64,000 nucleotides of DNA. Source: Piper betle (Eukaryota; Streptophyta; Magnoliopsida; Piperales; Piperaceae). The translations under genes and the position numbers were made by a program. Location: assembly GCA_033002965.1 (NCBI GenBank), contig JAURVB010002530.1, positions 18,300 through 82,299 of the forward strand. The letters run 5' to 3'. Below the pieces are notes generated by a model that searched no databases, was not told the DNA's origin, and was given only the letters and a program-made list of their open reading frames with translations. This document shows positions 24,283-36,429 of this stretch, piece after piece (the stretch's first letter is position 1; each line of letters opens with the position of its first letter).

Positions 24283-26354
24283 CAACCTATAAGATCAATT
24301 AATTATAAACATGATATAAATAAGTATACCTTCCTCATACGAACTCGATTGACAGAAAATTCGAGCTGCTGTTCGAGCTGGTGCAGGTCATTCATGGTTA
24401 GAGAAGAGAGGTCCTCTCCGGTGAAGTGCCTCATGCTTGCTTGCAGCTTCTCATTCTCACTTCTCATCCTTGTTATCTCGCAGTATATTTGCTACACATA
24501 ATATGAATGTTTCAACAATTTACATGTTTAATAAAAAATAGTTGAGAGCAAGAGATCAGATATACATGCATGCATATTGTCATGATTTATATATGTTTCC
24601 ATTGCATGTGAATTTTAAGGGTCTATCCAACTTCATGTTTAGTCATATGAGTAATGGTTATATGTAGCATGATTAAAAAGAAAAAGAAATATCTATATAC
24701 TAGAACCAATTATCACACTCCTAATTTAGCATTCGATTAGTTTAAGTACAATAAAGGGGAAATATATTTTGTTATAATCTGAAGTTTTTTACTTATATGT
24801 ATAGTTTTAAAGATATATTCAAGCTCGTCTTGCCGCTAATTATAAAATGAAATCAACTCCAAGCCAATTCAGCGGATAGTCGACTAGGGGAATTTGGAGT
24901 CACAATGAAGTATTTAAAACTACAGTTTTTTCATGAAGGACCAATTATCACACTCCTTTTTTACATTCAATTCCTTTAAGTACAATAAAGGGGAAATATA
25001 TTTTGTTATATTCTCCAGTTTTTCCCTTATATATATAGCTTTAAAGATATGGGTTTGAGTTCGACTTAGACGCTAATTATAAAATGAAATCAACTCCGAT
25101 TCAGAGGATAGTCGACTAGGGGAATTTGGAGTCACAATTTAGTATTTAAAAATACTGTTTTTTCATGATAACTGGATAGAACATGAATCAAATAGCACTG
25201 TAGACCAAGTTTTGTTATACATTTGGAGCTCATCCATGTAGTTGGAGTAGCTAAAATGGTTATGGCAGCAATTGAGTTGGCTCAAAAAAATTTTAGAGAC
25301 GAAATGAAAATTAAAAAACCATGTCAAAGCTGCTAATAATTTAAAGCTAATTAGCATCAAAGCAAACTACCAACATATATTTGGTATGGTCTCTCTAATA
25401 TTTATAGTGGCACTTAATTATATTTTATGAGCATGATGAAATTAATCACCTGGTTATCAATCTCTGGAAGACGATTTCCAGATGATTTTTGGTAGCGATC
25501 GATGATCTGCCGCATACTGCAAAAATAATAAAATAAATTGAAAAGGAGTTATTTTCCAATTATTATTCATCAAATGCGGTTGCTACCCTAGTACTGTACT
25601 TAATTTTTACTTCAAGAAACAATCAAAATCACGTACAATATTTCCTAGCTAACTGTAGCTAATATATAGCTAACATGATTTTGAAAAAAATGCCAAAATC
25701 CCCCAATATGCAACAAAACAAGATGCAGGATCATATACCATGAAGATCAGAAAATGCACAAAATTACTATGAAAATCATGTAAAAAACTCATAAATATTC
25801 CATCAAGATCAGTAGGTTTGAAGAAGACAATCAGATTAGATTTTGAAGAAGTACAAAACATGATTTTAATTTGAAGATCAGAAATAAAACAGAAAACTTA
25901 CTTATAGTCTTCAAGATAACGTATGTCATAACACTAAAATAACCTTTTAAAAAAACATAAAATCCATATTGGCGATCAATACTGTTAAAAAATATCACAA
26001 AACTAATAACCCATCAACAAAATTAACCAATATGTAACAAAACAAGATGAAAGATCATATACCATTCAGAGAAAGAACACAGAAGAAAAACTATATATGA
26101 AAATCAAGCAATATTTAAAAAGGCCATATATATTCAAGATATTGAATATATAGATGTAGACATAACCTAATGGTAGGACTGCAGTAATCAAACATCTTGC
26201 CGCTGCTAGAGAAGATGATGCAACCAATCTGAGCATCACAAAGAACCGCAAGTTCATGGGCTTTCTTAAGCAGCCCTCCTCGGCGCTTGGAGAAGGTAAC
26301 CTGCCTGTTGGTGGTGTTCTCAATCCTCTTGATCTCAATCCTCCCACGCCCCAT
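22537..26354 (-). CDS. B-sister MADS-box transcription factor (MIKC type)
   Basis: Six coding exons with GT-AG borders: 26167-26354 (188 bp), 25450-25516 (67), 24330-24491 (162), 23397-23438 (42), 23167-23208 (42), 22537-22737 (201); 702 bp, 233 residues. The MADS domain (residues 1-57) reads [20 protein letters not shown] and continues with the B-sister signature [21 protein letters not shown] and K domains follow ([14 protein letters not shown], then [17 protein letters not shown]). The C-terminus carries the PI-derived motif [11 protein letters not shown] at 214-224, diagnostic for the B/B-sister lineage. In rice and Arabidopsis, B-sister proteins act in ovule, integument and nucellus/seed-coat development. 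The 162-bp exon equals the usual 62+100-bp K-box exons fused, so one intron is missing. Introns are long and contain repeats. I chose the internal ATG at 26354 because the MADS domain starts there. Confidence 0.93.
22926..22978. repeat. (TA)n microsatellite in last MADS intron
   Basis: Uninterrupted TA dinucleotides preceded by a short (GT)n run. Confidence 0.95.
24218..24281. repeat. (TA)n(CA)n microsatellite in MADS intron 3
   Basis: About 22 TA units followed by about 10 CA units, about 50 bases from the donor site at 24329. Confidence 0.95.
24705..25170. repeat. Tandem duplication (~235 bp x 2) in MADS intron 2
   Basis: Copy 1 at 24705-24939 and copy 2 at 24940-25170 both start 'accaattatcacactcc' and share 'tacaataaaggggaaatat', 'aattataaaatgaaatcaac', 'gatagtcgactaggggaatt' and end 'ttttttcatga'. 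Divergence is moderate. Confidence 0.9.
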
Positions 26355-27163
26355 TCTTGTCAACTCCAAAACTATGATCTTATACCTTCCCTTTTGTGTC
26401 TAGCTCCTCCTTTGTCTGTGGAGAGAAGAAAAGGTTAAATTGCACTATTGTTTGCCTACTGAATTGCCTTGCTCAAAGTTGAAAAAACAGTAGAGAGATT
26501 TAGCAGTATGGCACTAGCACAAACATGGAGGACTTGGGGTTTTGGCAAGAAAGCTCAAATTAGGAGAAGGTTATAATAAGGATCAATAGCCCACAAAGAA
26601 CTGAGATCAAAAGTAGAAACTTAGTTTAAATATAACCATAATATATAAAAGCTCCATTTTTTTATGGATTGTTTTCTTTTGACGGTGTTCTTGTTTTGTG
26701 TTGGTGCACTCAAGCAACAAGGAAAGATGAAGTAAAAGAGAAAAAAGAGAGATCAAGAGACAGAAAGGTTGGAGAGAAGAAGAAAATTAAAATGGTGAGG
26801 TTTTATGCCACAGTGCTACCTGATATTGCTTCCTTTGCCTGCTTGAAGAGAGAGGAGATTAGGTCTGGAATAAGGAGTGTGTAGGTGATGTGTTTGGCAC
26901 TTCAAAACAACTACCTCTACAACACTACTCCCACAATGACCCTTTCTTTCATTGTTAACCACCATATTGCCCCATGTTGAGCTCTAGTATTAAGATAAAA
27001 TTTGCATTGGCATATGTATTCCTTTGATAAATGTTTGTACCATGCACTAAGTTTTAGTCATTATATATGCAATCTTTTACTTGAAAAACTAAGTCTATTG
27101 GATTACGGTATTAGGTTTGCAAGGGGGCTTATGCGGTTGTAAATGTGCGGTCACTTATAACTG

Positions 27164-27176
27164 TTTTTCTACTAGT
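27164..27176. mobile_element. CACTA-type transposon terminus (3' sense)
   Basis: The plus strand ends 'tttttctactagtg', the reverse complement of the CACTAGTAGAAAAA terminus of plant En/Spm-like elements, with a GC-richer subterminal stretch just inside (27117-27160). No partner end was found, so this is a candidate only. Confidence 0.35.
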
Positions 27177-27384
27177 GAGAGTTTTTTTAATATTTGGTTT
27201 ATAAATCAAACAAATTACTCTATTTTACTAATTAATTTATTTGATTAATAATTATTTCTGGATCATTTTGAACCTTATAGCCTTAAATTTATACTTAACA
27301 TTATTGCTGATTTTATGGAGTGGCCGAGTCAACAAGTCCATTCTAAACTAATTTAATCCAATCCATATTCATTATTTTGTGTGC

Positions 27385-27426
<42 letters not shown>

Positions 27427-27931
27427 TTACATGTAATCAACTCTTGTTAATAGAAAGGATGTCATGTAACATGTTGTGATTAAGATTAGGACATTCAGCC
27501 AAGCAAAATATAATAAAAAATAATAATAAATTAAATTATTATGATCTATCTGTTCATTTAATTTAACTTGGGTTTGTCTGTAAAGTTAGAATCTATGTCA
27601 TCTCCTCATTCATTTAGAGCTTATCTCTGGATTGGGTCTATCTTTAACAGAAGTCAAGTATGAGGCAACATCTCCCCTAGTTTAAGTGTAAAGGGTTATT
27701 ACTAGGTTTGAAGTGTTCCTCTTCCCTTGTACTCGAAGATAACTCAGAATTAAACAGGAAGAAGCTTATTATAATTTGGCCATCGATTTATATAGTTTTT
27801 TTCCTAATTCTCATCTACATATTCATGTCATAGTATTATAACATAATTCATCATAACATATACATATACATGCATGTTAATGATAAGATCATGAAAAGTT
27901 CATATAATATAGATCAAAAAATCCTAGCTAG

Positions 27932-27946
27932 CCACTAGTAGAAAAT
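27932..27946. mobile_element. CACTA-type transposon terminus (5' sense)
   Basis: CACTAGTAGAAAATC on plus matches the 5' terminal motif of CACTA elements. It faces away from the 27164-27176 end, so the two do not bound one element. No transposase seen. Confidence 0.3.
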
Positions 27947-30900
27947 CAATGGTGGTGGCTTGTTTGGTAAAAAACTCTTCAAATGAGCATCAAAAGAAGA
28001 GCTCTCGATGTCTCTCTAATGAGAGAGAGGCCATGCAGGTCATGTAAAAGGATGCTGGTGACTGGTAACCGCCCTGCCCAGATTTTCCATGAAAGTTTCC
28101 TGGTTTTCTCCATTAGAAGAAACAGCACAGTGGTAATTTAAAACCATGGAATGCTTGAAATGGCTAACTGGTGAGGGAGAGTTGGCCCAAACCTTTGTGA
28201 CTAATTGGAGAAAAGACAGATAGTCACAAATTCCTGCAAACAACTATCATTTCACTACTGCCCTTTCTTCCCTCTCCCTTCTCACTGCTTGCTGGGTCCA
28301 ACACTCATCAAGACCTTTGAGAATTGTTTATTAATGTTTTGGTGGAAACTTGATAGCAACAAGAGATTCTGTGATCTTATCAATTTAATTCTCTTCTTCC
28401 CATCATCTTATATCTCTCTCACACACACACAACAGATATCATGAATTTCATTCACAGTTCTTGAAGTCTTCACACTATTACATCTATACTCAGAATTAAA
28501 TATCATAGAACATGGATGGAATCATAATTTGATGACAGCTTGTAAAGTATATCTATATAGGTTGTTGTTTTTTCATTCCTCTTAACTTTTGTTGCTTAAA
28601 TTACATATGGTGCTTGGTTGTATAATTTTGGGGCTATTTTACTACTAATCAGAAGCGTTGGTGTTTGTAATTGGTATAATTGGGGAGGCAGGTCTAGGGA
28701 GCTTACTGAATTGGAAGGGCAAATGAGCTGGCTATATATAGTGGTCTATATGAACTTTGAAGTTGAGTATATGTATTTGTTTAATGGCTTTCATTAATCT
28801 TGTAGTAAATATAGACTTAGACTTCGATATGAACTATATATTACGATCATAATATGCTCAGTTTTTGGAATTATCAATATAATGACTCCATATTTGTTAT
28901 TTATGAACATCTTATATGAAAGTTATATCGTCTTTTAAGGATTGATTTGTTGACTGACAGAAAAAGATTCAATGTTAAATTTTATTTTATTTATTCCATT
29001 TTAACTCATTCATTTTAATTAACTCATCACTCGGATTGACTGTGCTGATTTCTATCTCACTCGTAAGACGGAAAATTTATTCAAAAACGATATCACTTTT
29101 TCTTTGATTAATTCAAATTCATTGTGTAAAAATTTAGGAAGGGATTCAATGAAATATATTTTTGGATCAATGTTAGATTAATGCATGTATAAATAAGCAA
29201 ATCTCTTCCGGATACAATAGAGGAATAAAAGAAATTAGGATGCTCGTGAAAGAATTTCATAGCATGGCTGCTTTTAAAAAAATCTAAATTGGATTACTTT
29301 TTTTTTAAAGTTTTAGAAGAGTAAGACAAGCCCAAATATATGATTTCATGGATTATGTTCTTTGGTTGAACATAAGAACTTTTTTGACTTCACACATATA
29401 AACCATAGATTAAAAACTTGGACTCGTATTAAACTCGACATGTTATGGAGTAAAGTTGATTCTAAGCCGAATTGAAATTTATATTATTTATTTATTCCAA
29501 CCAACAAAATAATGTATGGAATTAATATATATCATTCTTGAAAAAAAAATGGCTTTAAAGAAAATTAATATTTTTTAATCATTTTTTCACTTGACTCGAG
29601 TAATCAATTACAAAAACAATATAGTTTAATTATTTTTTCACTTCACTCGAAGAATCAATTACAAAATCTGCTGGGAGTCATTTAAGCCATGGATTGAATC
29701 AACTTGGAGTTTAAAAGAGTTCTAAAATTATAATAACATACAATGAACAACATGCATAATGTTTCTTTACTAGAATTAAGTTGATCCAATGACAAGAAAC
29801 AAAACCAAAGTTGTTGGCATGTAATTAACCTACCCATGACAAAACATGGAAGCATGGTGGAAGACCTGTGAAAGACTTTCCTTGTGAAGGAAAAAACATA
29901 GGATACCAATTGATGCATTGTGTCTGCTTCGCTCAAGGTTCTGTTCTTGGGTATTGGTGGAATCCCACTCCATCAAAATATATTCTTCTCATTCTTTCAA
30001 AACCCATTACCCTGCTAGCATTCAAGTCCATCTGGATCACACTTCTTCTCTTCTCCATTAACTGGTAGTTCATTGCATTCATAACTTTTCTTCCCTCTTT
30101 TTACCTAAACAAAACTCAGACAAGCAACCACCCCCTCTCCTTCCTCTCTCCACCTCTCCCCCCCCCATCACTGGTAACTCATGATGCTTCACCAAGAATA
30201 TGACCCAATGAATCTTTATATATATATATATATATGTGTGTGTATATATATATCTATCAGCTCAAACAGCTCAACTATGAATAAAAACCCTAGCATATAT
30301 GATGCAAGGATAGTTCAGAAGTCCAAGATTCGGAGAGTCGGGGTTTGCTATGGAGTGGAGTCAATTCTAATTTGACTCCAAGCAGATCAGTGTTATCTAT
30401 AAAATTTTTCAGTTTATTAAAATAAACGTGTACATGAAATTGACAAAACTTTAAAATATTTATTTAGTTAAATAAAAAAATATTTTAAAAACTTTTATCA
30501 CTTGATTTGGGGAGTCATACTTGGAGTTTAACTCAAAAAATTGTAGAATGGAGCCTATTCAAAAAGTAAGAACTTTTAGACAACATATACAAGAGACATA
30601 ATACATTAATATTTCCAAATTACAATATATGTTTTCATCAAGATTGCTCTTATATATGTTTTTATCTAGCTAAAAAAAAGGATAAAATAAACATAAATAC
30701 ATTAACATGCAAATGTGATCCTATGCCATTGGTATCTAACTTGCACTCTATAAGAATCTTATATTAGCACCAAAAGAAAGGCATAGTTACATGATCAAGA
30801 ACAGTACTACTACCTTGAATTCTATCCAACTTGGCTCCTTCCTCATGACATCAAAACATATGATATCATTATATCTGAGCTGTGAGCATGGTCTTCAACA

Positions 30901-32149
30901 CTTCTAGCTACCAACAAAACCTGATCACAAGGACTGAATAATCAAGAATGGAAAGGTTGCAGAAGATCCCATGGAGTTGCAGAGAAAGATGGCCTTTTTG
31001 TCACCATAACAGTGACTCTTGGGCAAGGTGGATGATTTGTTCCATGCTCCCTTTCAAGGTAAAGAGATGATAGCTAGCTAGAAAGCATGCATAGAGAAAA
31101 CAATGGTGGTCCTCTTGGCCATGCATGTGAGCTACCACAGAGAAGCTGGTCATGGTGATGAAATGAAGTTGTTTTATTGATTCACATTCAACCTCGGATG
31201 TCTTTGTATGCAGGTTCATTGAGGTTGCCATCGCGAGGATGCCATGATGGCTTGCCATTGATATCAGAGTTCAGAGTCAGACATATATGATCATAAAAAA
31301 AACATATTTCATGCAAGAGTTTATACTTAATTAATAAATATATTGGTTCATGTTTATAAAAGGTTAATATTAGTTAAGAGTGAATATTACTTGGCCATCT
31401 TTTGAAAAATAATCAAAACATCATTTGCCCCTTTGGGTTTTTCTTTAAAAAAATATATTCGGTAATTCGACTAAAATATATATATATAGGTTAAGTAAAT
31501 TCTTTTTCTTTTTTGTCTTTCACCTTCTCTCAAAAATTAAGGCACTAAAAAATTGGTTTTCTTCCATGTTTCAATAAAAAATGGAGTGGAGAAAAGTGGT
31601 CCACATCTTCTCCATGTCAATTTTAAGGGAAAAACTTAGATTTATTTCTATATTTGAAAATTTTAAAGGTAAATATGTGTTAGTTTTCAATTTTTTTCCA
31701 AACTAAAAATGTGGAGAAACTTTTCTTCATCCCACTTTTCTCTACATTTTAAGATTAATGAATATTTTTTAGAGAAGAGAAAGTTAGAGAATTAATATAT
31801 ACTCACCTTCAAATATAGAAAAAATCTATAGTTTTCTCCATTATTAAATATTACGTGGAGTTGACATGGAGAAAAATGTGGAAAAAAGTCATTTTTTGTA
31901 ATGAGCTGAGAATTACATATATTCTCTAATTTGTTACACTCATTCTTTTTTTACTACATCAACTTTAGACAATAGCAACACCATAAAAATAAGAAAAAAA
32001 TTAATGAAATGTCATAAATGCTCTTAATTTGACAAAAATAAGCCTACATCAAGCCCACTCCTTTAATCCTATGGTTGTTCAAAACTCAATTAAACTTGAT
32101 TTGGCTTAGTTCTCAACTCGAGAAAAATATGATTCAAAGCTTGACTCAA

Positions 32150-34300
32150 TATTAAATGAATCAGACCTGGTCAAACAGGGCCGGCTGCTACTGGAACTGG
32201 TCGCGCTATCACGTAGCCACACTTGGCCTAGCGATGACAGCATAATTCATGGTTGAGCTGCCATGAATATGCACCGAGTGGAAACACTCACTCCATGGAT
32301 GAGGTGCCATGGAGACCGTGGATAAGCTGCCACGGCCGTGCACGGGGCACGTTAGGAGCGAAAGGGCAACTTGGCCTTGAGCGGCGAGTTGTGGTCATTA
32401 CTTGGAGAGCATGACTAACTTTGCACGAGTATTAGAACTTACTCGAAAGCGTGGGACGACAGAGGTCGGGCATCACGAATGTACCATGACGGTATAGCAA
32501 AATCTCTTTGGTTCGGGCATGGTGAGGGAGTATGCCGAACCTTGCCGGACTTGAAGAAGTGTCGGCATACCTTGACTAGACTTGCTTTGGACTACGAAGA
32601 CAATGGTTAAAGGCTTCGACAACTTTCGGCAAAAGAGTTCGAGAAATCACCCGTGGTGACTACCCGACTTGCCTGAGAAACTTGCTTGCGGGTTGCTAGC
32701 AAGGTACCCATCCATCACCTGAAAAATGAACGGAAGAATTTCTTAACGGAGAAGAAGCACATGAGTTCGTGGAAGCAAGGAGAAGTTAAAGGTAGCATAT
32801 CGGAGTGAGCAAACCCCTATATAGCGAGTTATGGCAATGTATGCCGGTAGAACAAGTTTGGCTACCACTCCTAAGGGTAAGGAAAAGTTTCCTCCACTAT
32901 ATAGGAAGGGGGTGGTCTCTCAATGGGTGGTGCCTAAAGGCACCCACCTCCTACTCACTCAATGGGTTCCAAACATGATGTGGACCATGAGTGGGCATCT
33001 TGGCGAGTTTCGTTGGTTAGAGGACCTTCGTAGCTCTTCGTGCTTGCTTGGCGTCAAGCACGAGCGGTGTTGGCGGGCAACATTGGCCGAGACTTATAGT
33101 GGTGGGGGTTATGCCCATGATACTAGGAAGGTGGACTGCTATGCTTTGGGCGCTTGCCAAGCATAGGCGTGTTTCCTGCCGGAATGTTGGTTGGGCATAT
33201 ACCACACCACGCTCTAGTAAGTTCACGGACGCTTGCTAGCGGATGGACCCGAGGTGGACTTTGTTGGTCAGTTGACCTTTGTAGTTCCTTGCGTTGGCAT
33301 GGCGCCTAGCATGAGCGGTGTTGATAGGCAACACTAGGCAACACTGGCCAGGACTAGGCGGTTGTGGTTATACCCACGATACTAGGAAGGTCGATCGCTA
33401 TGCTTTGGGCGCTTGCCAAGTATAGGCGGTTTCCTACCAAAATGTTGGTTGGGCGAAGACCACACCACGTTATAGCAAGTTCACGGATGCTTGCTAGCCA
33501 ATCGAGATAAGCGGAGTTTGCCCATGTTGGATCGAGACAGATGCTGAGAAACAAAGTGATGCTTGTTGGTTCATTGTGTTGTAGAGGCACACAATATTCG
33601 TGGCGGTAATGGCAGGGGCATTACCGGGCCGGTAGTGAACAGATGCACTACCGTACTATGCTGGTGCCTTGCAAGGCAGGTTCTACGTGACCATTGAGGA
33701 ACGGTGTTTGGCTGAGGTAGCCTTGCACTTAGGTCGTGCAGCATTGTGGACACCGAGAGCAGTTAGATGAAGTAGACACGTGAAGCACTATGTTGGATGC
33801 TTGTTATTCCGCTGTGCTATTGTCAGGCTTATGGTTGCTGATCGTGATCAAAGTGAAAGAGCCTATTGTGTTGATTCAATGGGAAGGCTGGCCCAGTACA
33901 GGAGGGTACTTGGGTGCTGCACGTCGGGTTTTGACCGGGTCGGTTTGCCTGCATGACAGTGCGGCCACATATCTTGTCGTGCGATTCTTTTTGTTTTTAC
34001 TATGTGGTCAGATCTAGCTGCTGCTGGCCGGGTTCATTCAACACGAGTGGGATTTGGCCGCCTCACCACATAAGGCTGCATGGGTAAATCTATAATTGCA
34101 CAATCCAATCCAGTCGAGGTCAGCCATGTTTAGCCGCCACTAGTACGTGGCCTTATTCGATCATGGCCAGCCATATCTAACTCCCCCGCAGCCAAATTTA
34201 ATCAGTGGGCAGCAAGCCAAGGCCGCCCATAGCCAAATGTGGGCGATGCAACCGGATGTGGCTGGCAAGGCCGGACAACCTAATTAAAGTGTGGAACAAA
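32150..34300. repeat. GC-rich island of unclassified repeat DNA
   Basis: Composition jumps from about one third GC to roughly one half between 32150 and 34300. No domain of a retrotransposon polyprotein can be read with confidence, and ORFs are short on both strands. It contains a 251-bp tandem duplication at 33012-33503. Probably LTR or non-coding retrotransposon sequence, by inference only. Confidence 0.45.
33012..33503. repeat. 251-bp tandem duplication in the GC-rich island
   Basis: Copy 1 starts at 33012 and copy 2 at 33263. Shared blocks include 'gatactaggaaggt', 'gctatgctttgggcgcttgc', 'aatgttggttgggc', 'accacaccacg' and 'gcaagttcacgga' type ends. Copy 2 has an extra 'ggcaacactaggcaacact' local repeat. 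Confidence 0.9.
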
Positions 34301-34470
34301 AATGCTTTGATGCCTTGTGTGGAAATAACAAAAATATATATATATAGAAACAGCCTTTAATACCCTTAAATTCACCGTAAGAAGACTTAGCAAGGATGGG
34401 CAATATTGGAATTCAATAAATGCCTTGAAAACCTAATCTTCCCCAACTTCCCATCCCTTCCCTCGCAACT

Positions 34471-34508
34471 CCGCCGCCGCCGACCGCCGCCGCCGCCGCC
34501 GCCGCCAC
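34471..34508. repeat. (CCG)n microsatellite in NF-YC leader
   Basis: About twelve CCG/CGC triplets with one interruption, in the presumed first exon of the NF-YC transcript. Confidence 0.9.
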
Positions 34509-34829
34509 CGTCGCTCACTGCCCGCAGCCTTTTTCTCCCTCAGCTCCACTCGCCGTTGTCCGTCTTCCTAACCGGGCCCGGAACGCCGCCTGCTCGATAT
34601 CTTGAAAACACCGTCGTAAACCTCTTCTCTCGCAATTGATTAATTCTAGTCTTTATTTATTTTTGTAATTTTACTGCATTGACTATGATTTTTTGGGAAA
34701 AAATAGGATCTGTGAATGGAAATTTTGCTCCTTTTTGGGGCTATATTGATTATTTTATTATCTTGTGAGCAATTTTTTCACTATGATGGGTAATTTTTGG
34801 TTGATCTTGATGCATGTAGGGGTTCTTTG

Positions 34830-35560
34830 TGGCATGCAAAACATTACTTGGTACTTACGTTATATGTGATGATGTGTTACTAGTGGTATATTGATATTAG
34901 TGGATTCATGGGGTTGCACAGGTTTTGATTTAAGCCAATTCAATGGGTAATTCTGATATTTTGAAGCTGTGATGTGAAGTAATATGCTTGTTTGAGTGAG
35001 TGGTTTTAGGATGATGTGTTGTTGTTGGTTTTTTTTTATTGCGTTTGATAATTTTGTGTAATGCGAAACATTTATTGGGAGATGCACTTATTCTTTATGC
35101 GATGGAATGTTATTGGTGGTATGTTGGACGGGAAATTGAAGCCGATATAGATACTATTTTATGTTTTGAGCCATTAAAAAAAATGAAACGATTCATGGAT
35201 TGAGTAGGTTTTGATTAAAGCTGAATCATTTCTGATTTGTGAAACTATGGTATGAAGTAAATGCTTTTTATGAGTCAGGAGTTTTAGAATGATGTTTCAT
35301 TGTTGGTTTTTTTGTGTGATGTGCAAAACATTACTTGATGTTTTATCAATATGAGATAGAATATTATTACTGGTATATTAAAATGGGGATTTAAATTGAT
35401 TTAGACCACTTTTATGTTTAGAGCGACTCAAAAAGAAATGGTCCATGGTTTGAATTGGTTTTGATGAAAGCCAATTCAATCATCAAAACCAATTCAATGG
35501 CCAATTCTGATTTTTGTAACTGTTGTATGAAGTATTATGATTTTTGTCAGTTAGGAGTTC
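34830..35560. repeat. Three diverged tandem units in NF-YC leader intron
   Basis: The phrase 'caaaacattacttg' or a variant occurs at about 34838, 35063 and 35323. Each is followed by a 'ggtttgat..aagc..aattca' and 'gtatgaagta' series and a 'gttgttggttttt' run. Units are about 225-260 bp and well diverged. Confidence 0.65.
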
Positions 35561-35924
35561 TGTCTTCAATAGTAGAGAGGAGTAAGGTACGGAAGTTGTT
35601 GAGATGGTATGAATGTGGATTGATGCCAAAATTCCCACTGTGGGAGAGTGTTTGCATACTCTATGAGGAACCCCTTGCATGTTTAGGTCGAAATCTAACC
35701 TGATGGAAAGACAGGTCACTTAACCGAAATCAAGATAAATGAAATGAACTACTAGGTTCCATCAGTTTATCTATAAGAGCAATCTGCTCATGGTGAGTTC
35801 AATCCTGTGATATCTTGGAGCGTCAGCTAAGGCCCTTCCTTAAGCTGATAGGGCTGTATGTTTTTTGTTCAAATCAAAAGAAGTCTCTGCCTGGTTATGC
35901 CTGCCACTGACCTTGGAAGCATCT

Positions 35925-36010
35925 GGGACATAGCTCGGCCGGTAGAGTTCCACTTTTGCGAGTGCGTTATTTCAAGTACGGGTCAAAAAATCCATCCTGG
36001 ACCAAGCAAG
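35925..36010 (+). mobile_element. Candidate tRNA-derived SINE head in NF-YC leader intron
   Basis: TAGCTCGGCCGGTAGAG at 35931-35947 fits a pol III A box (and tRNA D-arm). About 40 bases on, 'acgggtcaaaaaatcc' could be a decayed B box. The spacing suits a tRNA-derived SINE. No body or poly-A tail was delimited. Confidence 0.4.
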
Positions 36011-36429
36011 GAACCTTCTAGGCCAACTACTCTTCTCATGAGCGTATTTCTTCTATTGACTTCATGTTTGGTTCTAATTTCAAGAATGCTTTTATCTGTC
36101 ATTCTATAATTTTATTGTCTCAACTTCTGTTCACTTTTCCCACAACTTTTTCTGATGCAGTTTTTTAGTTTTTAAAAAGATTAATTTGATGCTTCTCGCA
36201 GATTCTTGTGTGTTTGCCGAACTTTAATGAGTATTTTGTTACTTTTGTAATTTATAAATGTGCTCAAGACTATTGTATAATAGTCCCGCAATAATATTAA
36301 CAATATTGCCTTACCCATTCTAAAGCCCTTGGGAAAATGCTGATAGTTATCTTTGCAATATTGTAGTTAGTTTGATTTTAAAGCAGTCATGGACCATTGA
36401 TGTGCTGCTTTTACTTTTTCAGTTATTAG

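Larger units (their letters stand above)
26355..32100. other. Gene-poor region upstream of the MADS gene
   Basis: The first kilobase is the presumed promoter side of the minus-strand MADS gene; I could not assign a CArG box or TATA box with confidence. Beyond that I see AT-rich DNA with (TA)n at 27391-27424 and 30218-30253, CACTA-like ends at 27164-27176 and 27932-27946, and short ORFs (for example 31001-31258 minus) that match nothing I recognise. Confidence 0.4.
34375..36429 (+). promoter_or_regulatory. NF-YC 5' leader: GC-rich first exon and long leader intron
   Basis: A (CCG)n-rich stretch at 34430-34620 looks like a first non-coding exon. The coding exon begins directly after a polypyrimidine-AG (…ctttttcag at 36411-36421). 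Plant NF-YC genes often have an intron in the 5' leader with the whole coding region in one exon, which fits here. The 5' splice site was not fixed. Inside the intron lie ~225-260-bp repeats and a SINE-like sequence. Confidence 0.55.

Noticed and set aside
28040..28444. ORFs on both strands suggesting a small gene
   Set aside because: Mutually overlapping, no splice context, no family resemblance.
33790..34017. Possible chromodomain-like IQWEGW peptide
   Set aside because: Ten residues only; the rest of the frame does not resemble an integrase C-terminus.
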